The translations under genes and the position numbers were made by a program. From Pectobacterium peruviense (GTDB taxonomy: Bacteria > Pseudomonadota > Gammaproteobacteria > Enterobacterales > Enterobacteriaceae), in contig NZ_LXFV01000026.1 of assembly GCF_002847345.1 (NCBI RefSeq), positions 41,576 through 105,575 on the forward strand: a stretch of DNA of 64,000 nt, written 5' to 3'. Position 1 is the stretch's first letter, and every line of letters starts with the position of its first letter. Shown here piece after piece: positions 11,692-23,236 of the stretch. The notes below the pieces were generated by a model. It saw only the letters and a program-made list of their open reading frames with translations, ran no database searches and was not told the DNA's origin.

Positions 11692-11714
11692 AAGAGGTAT
11701 ATGATATGCATCAT
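11692..11714 (+). promoter_or_regulatory. Candidate NsrR-binding site upstream of yeaR
   Basis: AAGAGGTATAT, one spacer base, then ATATGCATCAT gives an 11-1-11 arrangement. Against the NsrR consensus (AAGATGCATTT, N, AAATGCATCTT) I count 8 of 11 and 9 of 11 matches. E. coli yeaR-yoaG is known to be repressed by NsrR and induced by nitrate and nitric oxide, which supports the call. It lies 56 bp upstream of the yeaR start. Confidence 0.65.
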
Positions 11715-11769
11715 ATGGTTTTTCACTTCCCGATCCATAATGCGGTTGGGTAAAAGATGAGGTTTAAAC

Positions 11770-12102
11770 ATGGAACGAATTGTCATCCCAGCGAATTATG
11801 TTCATACCCGAACAACACCGTTTTGGACAAAGGAGACTGCACCCGCGTCTATCTGGCAGCGCCATTTAGATGCCGGAACACGGCAAGGTGTTTACCCGCG
11901 TTTGTGCGTGATGCAAGGGACAATTCGTTATTATGGTTATACCGATGAAACGAGTTCTGAGCCAGTCGAAACGCTGACCATTGAAGCCGGACAATTTGGC
12001 GTATTCCCTCCAGAAAAGTGGCACAGAATTGAAGCGTTATCTGATGATACGTTATTCAACGTAGATTTTTATGTCGATCCAAAAATTCTGATAGAAGGTT
12101 GA
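11770..12102 (+). CDS. yeaR: YeaR family cupin-like protein (DUF1971)
   Basis: The 110-residue protein matches the E. coli YeaR pattern throughout: the block YVHTRTTPFWTKETAPA, then GVYPRLCVMQGTIRYYGY, and EAGQFGVFPPEKWHRIE near the end. The family is a small beta-barrel (also found fused to TehB) of uncertain biochemical role in the nitrosative and tellurite stress response. It forms an operon with the yoaG-like gene 10 bp downstream, behind a candidate NsrR site. GATGAGG precedes the ATG at 11770. Another frame is open from 11757, but its product has no recognisable content. Confidence 0.9.
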   Translation: MERIVIPANYVHTRTTPFWTKETAPASIWQRHLDAGTRQGVYPRLCVMQGTIRYYGYTDETSSEPVETLTIEAGQFGVFPPEKWHRIEALSDDTLFNVDFYVDPKILIEG

Positions 12103-12112
12103 GGTAAAAAGA

Positions 12113-12451
12113 ATGACAACTGAAAATAAAGGATATTCATTAACACTGCTGAACCGCGATAATAATGAAAAAGCAGAGAAAGTTTATCTTAAACCGATGG
12201 CTTTTTATGTACCCGATTTCGCTGCTAGTGCGGTTGAAGAATTAGTCAAAAATCTGTCTTTAACCGACGACAATAACAAAGGTTTTTTGCTGACGGTAAC
12301 CAATAATAATAATGGCGTAGCTGTTGACAAAGATTTCCCTGCAATTGCGGCGTTGAAAGATAAAACCGTTTCCGCTGACGCAGTGAAAGAATTGGTTAAT
12401 ATCGTGCGTGGTTACGATGCGGATGAAGACACTAACGTCTGCGGCTGGTAA
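12113..12451 (+). CDS. YoaG-like protein with two tandem YoaG repeats
   Basis: The C-terminal half (about residues 56-112: LLTVTNNNNGVAVDKDFPA, then AVKELVNIVRGYDADEDTNV and CGW) matches E. coli YoaG (60 residues, ends DVCGW). The N-terminal half (about 6-53: GYSLTLLNRDNNEKAEKVY, FYVPDFAASAVEELVKNLSL) has the same strand-strand-helix pattern at about 20-30% identity. The gene therefore encodes two repeats in one chain where E. coli YoaG is a single-repeat protein. The function of YoaG is unknown. It is translated with yeaR, which points to nitrate/NO stress induction. Confidence 0.75.
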   Translation: MTTENKGYSLTLLNRDNNEKAEKVYLKPMAFYVPDFAASAVEELVKNLSLTDDNNKGFLLTVTNNNNGVAVDKDFPAIAALKDKTVSADAVKELVNIVRGYDADEDTNVCGW

Positions 12452-13081
12452 AGCGGCATAGCACGATAATTATTCAGGCTGTATATACGCAGACTTTCAC
12501 GCAACTCGAATAATTTAAGATATATCGTTAGTACAGCCATACCTATTTATTAAAAACAGGCGCTGGATGTCTTTTGACTGAACAAGCGCCCCCTGCCCCC
12601 TACTCTCCAATTACTCAACACAGTCATTCACGCCGCAGTGTAGGCTTATCGACCATAACCATCAATATGACGACTCTTTTTGTCTGTGTCGCTCACTAAC
12701 CTGAAAAGTGCAGTCACGTTAGCATTAGCTGATTACCTAATTCAGTAAGAGAAACCTGTCTATAGCGATTCGTATAACACAATTATACCATCCCGACGAA
12801 TAGCGGCATTTAGATTAATAATTATTACGCTAATTATCAATTAACTTAATCATTAGCATTGAAAAACTAAGAATGGAAAGAAAATAGACTTTAAAACCCT
12901 ATAAGGCGTTATTAAAATAACCATAAATACTTAAACATTTTTTATATAATGCCGATTTGTTATGAAACCGCGTGGTCTGCCTGCGTTTATGGCTACAGCA
13001 CACAGCGTCGTATTCCACGTAGTAAGAGAGAAAGAATAAAAAGACTGTAGTCGCAGATGAAAATACATGGAGTTTTTTCAA
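12452..13081. other. Gene-free stretch of 630 bp
   Basis: I see no convincing gene on either strand. The sequence is AT-rich between about 12720 and 12960. A TATAAT at 12945-12950 has no good -35 and might serve the secreted-protein gene that starts at 13082, leaving a leader of about 120 nt. No repeat or terminator-like hairpin stands out. Confidence 0.5.
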
Positions 13082-13534
13082 ATGAAATCAAGCAATATTC
13101 TGTTGTCTTCACTGTTCATGGCCGCCCTTTTTGCATCAGCGGCTGCTAATGCGGGCCCGAAATTCAATGTGACCTTTAAGAACCTTAGTGCATCCAGTGC
13201 TCCAGACGCTGTTTTTTCGCCAACGACAACAGCAGAAGTTTTCTCACAGGCGAATGCTTCACCTACACCAAGCGAATTCGTCAAATCTGGGAATTCAAAT
13301 CAATATACGATCTCCAATCCAATCAGTGACGTTGGTTCGATGCACGTTCGCTACAAGGTTGGAACCAAGGTTTGCCAGTTTGATATGACATATACTGTGA
13401 AGTATGTGTTGGGAAATAAAATCCCCCAATGGACTAAGAGCACCACACCTGGCAACGGTGCACGCTGCGATCTGAGGGTGACTTATGCCAACGTTAATAC
13501 TCACGACTCAGACGTAGAAATCACCATGAGATAA
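13082..13534 (+). CDS. Small secreted protein of unknown function
   Basis: This 150-residue protein begins with a clear Sec signal peptide (MKSSNILLSSLFMAALFASA, cleavage likely after ANA near residue 24). The mature part is about 126 residues, beta-rich, with exactly two Cys (in KVCQF and ARCDL), probably a disulfide bond. I recognise no family. The start is placed at 13082 because TGGAG lies nine bases upstream; the in-frame ATG at 13067 overlaps that site. It is monocistronic with its own terminator. In a soft-rot bacterium it could be a periplasmic or type II-secreted protein, but nothing in the sequence decides this. Confidence 0.8.
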   Translation: MKSSNILLSSLFMAALFASAAANAGPKFNVTFKNLSASSAPDAVFSPTTTAEVFSQANASPTPSEFVKSGNSNQYTISNPISDVGSMHVRYKVGTKVCQFDMTYTVKYVLGNKIPQWTKSTTPGNGARCDLRVTYANVNTHDSDVEITMR

Positions 13535-13553
13535 CACCCGTACTAAAAAATAG

Positions 13554-13577
13554 CTGAGCAACGCTCAGACGTTTTTT
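13554..13577 (+). terminator. Rho-independent terminator after the secreted-protein gene
   Basis: CTGAGC (13554-13559) pairs with GCTCAG (13563-13568) around a three-base loop, followed by ACG and a six-T run. It lies 20 bp after the stop codon. Confidence 0.75.
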
Positions 13578-13641
13578 ATGAATAGGGATAAGCTGCATTA
13601 GTCGTTACTTATCCCTTCATCACAACGAGTGAGAAGAACGA

Positions 13642-14448
13642 ATGATTAACTTCAATGGCCTTGCAAAAAGTACGGTGGCAGATACGCAGTCCACTAATAA
13701 CAGTCGTTTGATAAAAAAGCAGGAAAACGTATCCGAAGGCACACAGCAAGCATCTACAGGGTCTGATGGTTATTCAAATAAAAAATATAACGGCATCACC
13801 ACACTGGCAAAACAGCTTAGCGATGCCGCCGTCAGAGCCGAAGCCAGAGATGCCACTAGTGACCGCAGTACATTGGCAGCCAAAGCCAAAAGCGCGAATA
13901 ATGAGATCCTCGGCGAGAATTACGCTAATAACAAAAAAGCGCACGATGCGGAAATACCTGATAGCGATGACCCTGAGCGATTAGCCAGAGCGAAACAAGC
14001 TACGGCGTATAATAACCGTCAAGGAAGCAACCCCTTTAAGGGCCTGTCTCGTGAACAATTGGCACTGATTACCTATGACGACAGCGGAACTTTTACCGTG
14101 AATGAGCGAAGAGCAGCCTGGAGCGAAGCTTACGATCAAGAAGAAGTCTGGCGCACGATGGCAATAGCCCAAAGTAAGCTGGAGTGGAATCGCGGTGAGT
14201 TTAAACAAACCGAATTTTTCAAAATGGTGTTATCTCATCATGAAAGCCTGCCATTAATCGAACAAGCACAGGCACCGGAAGGCTATGTACCACGTCTGAA
14301 GTACCTGATAGAAATGGACTTCAACTTTATGACTGGGGAATCAGGCAAAGACGACGATCCGTTCAACCGCCTATTTGAGCTCCTTTCCCCCACCAAGCTT
14401 CACTTAGAAGATGGTAAGCTCACTCTGGATGCAACCAAAGATGCCTGA
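13642..14448 (+). CDS. Hypothetical protein, hydrophilic, 268 residues
   Basis: Not recognised as a named family. There is no signal peptide or membrane segment. Residues 1-130 are Ser/Asn/Lys/Ala-rich and probably disordered or helical (ITTLAKQLSDAAVRAEARD). Residues 131-268 look folded: LSREQLALITYDDSGTFTVN, then ERRAAWSEAYDQEEVW and a Trp/Phe/Leu-rich helical region. The EQLALI..D.SG.FTxxER block suggests a conserved domain of exported or phage-like proteins, but I cannot name it. It follows the secreted-protein gene on the same strand after a terminator and is convergent with the broken GGDEF gene. Codon use is ordinary. Confidence 0.75.
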   Translation: MINFNGLAKSTVADTQSTNNSRLIKKQENVSEGTQQASTGSDGYSNKKYNGITTLAKQLSDAAVRAEARDATSDRSTLAAKAKSANNEILGENYANNKKAHDAEIPDSDDPERLARAKQATAYNNRQGSNPFKGLSREQLALITYDDSGTFTVNERRAAWSEAYDQEEVWRTMAIAQSKLEWNRGEFKQTEFFKMVLSHHESLPLIEQAQAPEGYVPRLKYLIEMDFNFMTGESGKDDDPFNRLFELLSPTKLHLEDGKLTLDATKDA

Positions 14449-14477
14449 TGAGCAGATGACTACCTCTGCATAGGCAT

Positions 14478-15524
14478 TTATGACTGTGCTGCGATGACGT
14501 CAAAAGCGCTGGTTTGATCTTTTTTCCGCGCGACTTTATTGGCGTACATTGCGGCATCGGCTCGACGGATTACGCCGTCAGGCTCATCAACGGAAGGATC
14601 TGCCATAACGATCCCCATGCTTGCGCCTAAGTATTCGATACTGACCGAACCGAGCGGGTAATTCCCCTGCAATACCGGTGTAATGCTGTCACTGAAGGAA
14701 GAAACCACGCGATAGTCTTCTCCCGACGCAACGTTTACCATCCGGGCAAAAACAAATTCATCGCCACCAAGACGCCCGACGACATCCCCCGGATTCCCTC
14801 ACATTAGCAAACGTTGAGCAACCTCTTGTAAGAAGATATCACCCGCTTTGTGGCCAAACTGGTCGTTAATCTTTTTAAAACCATCGAGGTCAATGAACAC
14901 AATCAGCACCTGCTGATTGTCATTCTCGGCCTGAGAAAACAGCGCTTCCAGCGAGTAAAATACGCCTCGGCGATTAAGCAACCCAGTCAGTGAATCGGTG
15001 TAAGAATACTCATGTAACGCAGCATTTGCGGCCGTCAATTGCTGCACCAGCCACTCTTTTTGCACCTGTTGAGCTATCAGTTGCGCGAATAAACTGAGGA
15101 TCTGCTCACCCTTGGTTGTCAGCGGCTTATGGTCGGAACTTGCTGCACAGAGAGTGCCGTATAATTGTCCATCATCCATGCGCACTGGCGTGCTAGCGTA
15201 GGTCATAATACCCAGCTCCTTCGCCGCCTGCGAATCACTCCAGCATTCGGCCACATTAGGCGTATAGCTCTGTCCTTCGTCAAGCGCACGTTTGCACAGC
15301 GTGTCATGCCACGGAACCGACACACCTTCAGGGATATTGAGTGTTTTGGTGTTGTGAGCAAACAGGATACTTTGAAATCCGGCTTCGGTATCTACTTGCG
15401 TCAGGTAGGTCGACTCCAGGTCGGTGACCAGTTCCAACATAACCAATAACTGGCGAACCAGCCCCTCGAAGGAAGCCTCTGAACGTAATGCGTCCGAAAG
15501 GTGAGAAAGCAAATTATCAGTCAT
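14478..15524 (-). pseudogene. GAF-GGDEF diguanylate cyclase interrupted by TGA
   Basis: One continuous minus-strand frame of 349 codons encodes an N-terminal GAF domain (about residues 15-160) and a GGDEF domain (SLTGLLNRRG, FIDLDGFKKINDQFGHKAGD, later GRLGGDEFVFAR). A TGA at 14799-14801 splits the GGDEF domain between QRLLM and GNPGDVVGR, 15 codons before the GGDEF signature. The upstream part lacks the active-site half-loop and the downstream part lacks the N-terminal strands, so cyclase activity should be lost. The RxxD inhibitory site appears as NPGD, without its Arg. No frameshift is present: one base change would restore the gene. Confidence 0.88.
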
Positions 15525-15875
15525 AACAATAAATCCTAACGGTGCATATTTTTAAATAAAAACAATCAATTAATATAATTCGTGACGTATTTAAAACCGC
15601 TATCGGCGCAAACTGATTATATCTACGATAGCCTCCCCGTGTTACAGAAATCATACGCACCTTTCGTCTCTCACCCACCGATTTGCACTCTGTGAGTTTA
15701 CCTCGTTCTGTTTTCTATAATCGGTTAAGAAGCACCATATTTTATGCAACATGCCTGAGATTCATCGTCCCCGTCAGGCTAAACCTTTCATTCTGCTATT
15801 GCCATCACACTTACCCATCAAGGCTGCACGATCTGTTTGACTTTCCCGCATGCGAGGACTTACAACAGCAGCACA

Positions 15876-15905
15876 GGCGTGTAACTAGTTTTCTAGGCAA
15901 GACCT
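15876..15905 (+). promoter_or_regulatory. RAT antiterminator site of the beta-glucoside operon
   Basis: The 30 bases starting GGCGTGTAACTAG and ending AGGCAAGACCT match the BglG/LicT ribonucleic antiterminator pattern, which starts GGATTGTTACTG and ends AGGCAAAACCT. The last bases overlap the left arm of the terminator at 15899. Bound antiterminator would therefore prevent terminator folding, as established for bgl. Confidence 0.88.
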
Positions 15906-15952
15906 GAAGCTCTCCCACTCAACACCATGGGAAAAGCTTCAGGTCTTTTTTC
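15899..15952 (+). terminator. Leader terminator controlled by the RAT site
   Basis: A 13-bp perfect stem (AAGACCTGAAGCT, 15899-15911, with 15935-15947) runs into a T-run. It precedes the PTS gene and is mutually exclusive with the overlapping RAT structure. The ATG at 15927 lies inside this terminator loop and is not a plausible start. Confidence 0.92.
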
Positions 15953-15977
15953 ATTTCTGGATCAGGGGAATCGTCGT

Positions 15978-19312
<3,335 letters not shown>

Positions 19313-19410
19313 CGGACAGACTTAGTCGCAGGCGAGGTGTGTCATCGCAGGGCGCTGCCATGATCAAAAAGTCATCGTGACCAGAAAGCTAGCGTGATGA
19401 GGAAACCCGT

Positions 19411-20250
19411 GTGATTAAAGTGAAGAAAGCCTTAAACAACAGCATGCTGTTAGTCGATCATGAACAGCAGGAGATGATCCTGTTGGGTAAAGGTATCGGA
19501 TTTGGTGCCAGACCCGGTTCCTTGATTGATGTGACGCACGTTGAGCAGGTTTTCATTCCACTGGAAAACCTGAAATCGCGCCATTTTCTCTCCTTGACCG
19601 GCACCATTCCTGCGGCTTTTTTTGACGTTACGCAGGAGATCGTCACGCTGGCGCAAAGTCAGTACGCCGAAAAACTGAATTCGGTGCTGTTCTTTACGCT
19701 GGCGGAACATCTCTATTTTGCGGTTGAACGCGGCAAAACGGGCAACCACTTCATCAATAAGCTCAGTTGGGAAGTAAAACGCTATTACCAAAAAGAGTAC
19801 GCCATCGGGATGCAGGCAAAAGATTGCGTGTCGGCACGCTTTAACGTCACGCTGCCTGATGATGAAGCTGTCAACATTGCGTTTCACTTGATTAATGCCG
19901 CTGGCAGCGCCGAAATTGCCGATGCGCATCAGCAGGTTCAGTTGGTGAATCGTCTGGCAGAAATTGTCCGCTATAAATTAAACAAGAATATTGATGTCAA
20001 CGCCGTCGATTATCTCCGTTTTATCACCCATCTTCGCTATTTCTCCGAGCGAGTGATTGCGCGCAAAATCGCGCCGGGACACACCGACGATTTCTATCAG
20101 GAGCTACTGAAACACTACCCTGAGGCGATGGCTATTTCCTGGGCCATCCGAGATTACGTTCAGGAAAAATACCAAATGGCCTTACCGAAAGACGAGCTCA
20201 CCTGGCTGACTATTCATATCAGCAGGCTGGCCGCAAGTCAGACGCCGTAG
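19411..20250 (+). CDS. bglG: BglG/LicT family transcriptional antiterminator
   Basis: An RNA-binding antiterminator of 279 residues. The N-terminal co-antiterminator domain (residues 1-55: KVKKALNNSMLLVDHEQQEM then GKGIGFGARPG) is followed by two PTS-regulation domains with conserved His residues (LAEHLYFAVER and AFHLINA in PRD1; ITHLRYFSER and WLTIHISRL in PRD2). Translation starts at GTG 19411 behind GATGAGGA. It is the last gene of the operon, whereas in E. coli bgl the antiterminator comes first. It would act on the RAT at 15876 and control its own synthesis. Confidence 0.94.
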   Translation: MIKVKKALNNSMLLVDHEQQEMILLGKGIGFGARPGSLIDVTHVEQVFIPLENLKSRHFLSLTGTIPAAFFDVTQEIVTLAQSQYAEKLNSVLFFTLAEHLYFAVERGKTGNHFINKLSWEVKRYYQKEYAIGMQAKDCVSARFNVTLPDDEAVNIAFHLINAAGSAEIADAHQQVQLVNRLAEIVRYKLNKNIDVNAVDYLRFITHLRYFSERVIARKIAPGHTDDFYQELLKHYPEAMAISWAIRDYVQEKYQMALPKDELTWLTIHISRLAASQTP

Positions 20251-20391
20251 TCATCGCTTTACTCAATACAGCAAATCATCACTGTTTTTATCAATATTCC
20301 CACAAGTAAAACGCTGATTTCTCCTGATGCACGCGTAGGTTGACCCTCATCACGATAGTGAACAAACCGCGTTAATGAGATTGCAAACAAG

Positions 20392-20412
20392 AGTGATTAT
20401 CATATATTGTTT
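20392..20412 (+). promoter_or_regulatory. Weak candidate Fur box
   Basis: AGTGATTATCATATATTGTT shows TGATtATcAT but a poor second half against TGATAATNATTATCA (about 8 of 14). The position, about 80 bp upstream of an iron-importer operon, supports it more than the sequence does. Confidence 0.4.
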
Positions 20413-20484
20413 TAATCGCCTGCCGAAAATATCTCCTTATTTTATTAATTTATGCATCACATTTACTCTGGAGAAGATAATAAC

Positions 20485-21534
20485 ATGTCAAAAACGCTGT
20501 CTGTTCTGCGCAAAAAAGCGCGCCTGCTCACGCTGGCCTCATCGCTGATGGTGGCCTATGCATTGCCAGCTGTCGCCGCAGAAGATTCCCTGACTCTCTA
20601 CACCACGCGCGAACCAGGGCTGATTCAGCCGCTGCTTGATGCCTTCACCAAAGAGACATCCGTCAAAGTAAACACCGTGTTCATCAAGGACGGCATGCTG
20701 GAACGCGTGAAAGCAGAAGGCCAAAATTCACCGGCTGACCTGCTGATGACCGTTGATGCTGGCAACCTGATCGATCTGGTGGAAGCGGGCGTCACGCAGC
20801 CGATTCAGTCCAGCACGTTAACCGACGTCATCCCTGCTGCGCTGCGCGATAAAGACAACCAGTGGTTTGGCCTGTCGATGCGTTCCCGAGTACTTTATGC
20901 GGAAAAATCACTGCCGCTGACCGGCATTACTTACGAAAATCTGGCCGACCCGAAATGGAAAGGCAAAGTATGTATCCGTGCGGGTCAACACCCTTACAAT
21001 ACCGCGCTGGTAGCAGCAATGATCGCACACCATGGCGAAGCTAAAACCGAAACCTGGCTGCGCGGTGTGAAAGAGAATCTGGCACGTAAAGCCACTGGCG
21101 GTGACCGCGATGTCGCACGCGATATCCTCGGCGGTATCTGTGATGTGGGTCTGGCGAATTCTTATTATGTCGGCCACATGAAGAATGCCAAAGAAGGCAC
21201 CGATGCCCGTAAGTGGGGCGATGCCATCAAAGTGGTTCAGCCTACCTTTGAAAACGGCGGTACGCACGTCAATATCACTGGCGCAGCCGTTGCACGCCAT
21301 GCGCCGCATAAAGATCAAGCCGTGAAGCTGATGGAATATCTGGTTTCCGCCCCTGCTCAGCAGCTCTACGCACAGGCGAACTATGAATACCCAGTTCGCA
21401 AAGGCGTTACGCTGGATTCCACCATCGGCAGCGCGATTGGTGAAGTGAATGTGGATAGCATTCCGCTGACTGACATCGTTAAATTCCGTAAACAAGCTAG
21501 TCAGTTGGTAGATAAAGTTGGATTCGATCAATAA
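20485..21534 (+). CDS. Ferric-iron ABC transporter substrate-binding protein
   Basis: A periplasmic binding protein of the FbpA/FutA type, 349 residues, for unchelated Fe3+. The signal peptide spans about residues 1-32 (RLLTLASSLMVAYALPAVAA). The mature part starts EDSLTLYTTREP, with ADLLMTVDAGNL and the paired iron-ligand tyrosines in NSYYVGH. I start at the ATG at 20485 because GGAGA precedes it. It is the first gene of an SBP-permease-ATPase operon resembling Serratia sfuABC, and overlaps the permease gene by 17 bp. Iron/Fur control is likely but the visible Fur box is weak. Confidence 0.93.
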   Translation: MSKTLSVLRKKARLLTLASSLMVAYALPAVAAEDSLTLYTTREPGLIQPLLDAFTKETSVKVNTVFIKDGMLERVKAEGQNSPADLLMTVDAGNLIDLVEAGVTQPIQSSTLTDVIPAALRDKDNQWFGLSMRSRVLYAEKSLPLTGITYENLADPKWKGKVCIRAGQHPYNTALVAAMIAHHGEAKTETWLRGVKENLARKATGGDRDVARDILGGICDVGLANSYYVGHMKNAKEGTDARKWGDAIKVVQPTFENGGTHVNITGAAVARHAPHKDQAVKLMEYLVSAPAQQLYAQANYEYPVRKGVTLDSTIGSAIGEVNVDSIPLTDIVKFRKQASQLVDKVGFDQ

Positions 21535-23215
21535 GACCGGTTCGTCAACCCTGCGCGGCGCCTTCGGGCGGCCGCGCCTCTTTTTTTCTCCGCTTCGCAT
21601 CGCCGCCGTCGTCATTGCGCTTGGCGTACTGGCTCCGCTGGTTTCTCTGCTTTGGCTAGCGGCGGGTGCGGGCGTTGGCCATTGGGATCACCTGACGCGC
21701 TACGTGCTGCCCGATGCTGCGCTAAACACGCTGATTCTGCTGGTCGGCGTCGGCGCATTAGTGATGGTGATTGGCGCGGGCTGCGCCTGGCTGGTGACCG
21801 CATTTGATTTCCCCGGCAGACAGTTCGTTAGCTGGGCGCTGCTGCTACCGCTGGCGATGCCAACTTATATTGTCGCGTTTGCCTGGCTCGATCTACTGCA
21901 CCCTATCGGCCCGATTCAGGAAGCGATCCGCAGCGTGCTGGGCTACGACAGCCCACGCCAGTTCCGCCTGCCAGATCTACGATCCATGACAGGCGCGATT
22001 CTACTGCTTGGGTTGGTGCTCTATCCGTACGTTTACCTGACCATGCGCGCCATGTTTATCAGCCAGCCCGCACACCTGCTGGAAGCCGCACGCACGCTGG
22101 GCTTGAGCGCGACGGGCACCTTTCTGCACGTTGCCCTGCCGATGGCACGTCCTGCGCTTGCCGTCGGCACTAGTCTGGCGTTGCTGGAAACGCTGAATGA
22201 TATTGGCGCGTCCGAATTCCTTGGGGTGAATACGCTGACAGTGACGGTCTACACGACTTGGGTCACCCGTTCGGATTTACCCGCTGCGGCACAGATCGCT
22301 TGCACCATGCTAACGGTGGTCATTCTGTTGCTGACACTGGAATATTATGGTCGGAAAAACCAGCGCTACGGCACCAGCCGACAGATGCGCGGCATCATAC
22401 CGACACCATTGAAAGGCGTCCGTGCGGGGCTGGCGACCTACGCAACCACGTTGCCGATTCTGCTTGGCTTTATCGCCCCAGCCCTCTTTCTCGCGTGGGA
22501 AAGCGCCAAACGACTGGGCGATAACGTGACGATCTCCGCGGGTCTGATACAGTCGTTACAGAACTCGCTGCTGCTGGCCGTTGGTGTCACGCTGGTCGTT
22601 ACCGTCGTTAGCCTGATTATTGCGTGGTATGCCCGCCATTCTGCCATCACTGACCGAACGCCAGAACGACGCCGTACCCTATTGAGAATCGCCTCACTGG
22701 GCTATGCCGTTCCCGGTACTGTACTCGCCATCGGCCTGCTGACGCCCGGTATGGCGACGGATAATTTCCTCGCCGACCTGATCGGTTATAAAGGATTACC
22801 GCTGCTTTCAGCCGGTATCCTGCTGGTGGTCTGCTGCGCTATTCGCTTTATGGCGATTGGGATAGGCGCGCTTGATGCCGGGCTGACACGCATTCCGCCC
22901 GTGATGGAACAGGCGTCGCGTTTGCTGGGTGAAAGCGAGTTGGTGACGTTTTTCCGCGTGCATCTTCCCCTGCTGCGCCCAGCACTGGTGACCAGCGCGC
23001 TACTGGTGTTTGCCGATGCAATGAAGGAACTTCCTGCGACACTGCTGCTCCGCCCCGTCAATTTCGAGACGCTGGCGACCGTCCTCTATGCCGAGGCCGC
23101 CAGAGGTACCTATGAGGAAGGCGCGATTGCCGCACTGCTGATCGTGCTGGCCGGTACACTCCCCGTTGTGCTGCTGGCACGAAGTCAGCTAAAAACGTCG
23201 ATTGAGAAAGAATGA
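21518..23215 (+). CDS. Ferric-iron ABC transporter permease (fused double permease)
   Basis: An inner-membrane protein of 565 residues with two homologous permease halves and about twelve membrane spans. Each half carries an EAA loop for the ATPase: LLEAARTLGLSATGTFLHVA in the first and MEQASRLLGESELVTFFRVH in the second. This fused form is typical of FbpB/SfuB iron permeases. The only upstream start that keeps the N-terminal region is the TTG at 21518, which overlaps the previous gene. The next ATG would delete the first membrane segments. It works with the SBP upstream and the ATPase 21 bp downstream. Confidence 0.92.
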   Translation: MDSINKTGSSTLRGAFGRPRLFFSPLRIAAVVIALGVLAPLVSLLWLAAGAGVGHWDHLTRYVLPDAALNTLILLVGVGALVMVIGAGCAWLVTAFDFPGRQFVSWALLLPLAMPTYIVAFAWLDLLHPIGPIQEAIRSVLGYDSPRQFRLPDLRSMTGAILLLGLVLYPYVYLTMRAMFISQPAHLLEAARTLGLSATGTFLHVALPMARPALAVGTSLALLETLNDIGASEFLGVNTLTVTVYTTWVTRSDLPAAAQIACTMLTVVILLLTLEYYGRKNQRYGTSRQMRGIIPTPLKGVRAGLATYATTLPILLGFIAPALFLAWESAKRLGDNVTISAGLIQSLQNSLLLAVGVTLVVTVVSLIIAWYARHSAITDRTPERRRTLLRIASLGYAVPGTVLAIGLLTPGMATDNFLADLIGYKGLPLLSAGILLVVCCAIRFMAIGIGALDAGLTRIPPVMEQASRLLGESELVTFFRVHLPLLRPALVTSALLVFADAMKELPATLLLRPVNFETLATVLYAEAARGTYEEGAIAALLIVLAGTLPVVLLARSQLKTSIEKE

Positions 23216-23236
23216 AAATCATGAGGAAGAGTCAAG

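Noticed and set aside
20908..21615. Antisense open frame within the iron-binding protein gene
   Set aside because: It has no recognisable motif and overlaps a clearly conserved gene throughout.
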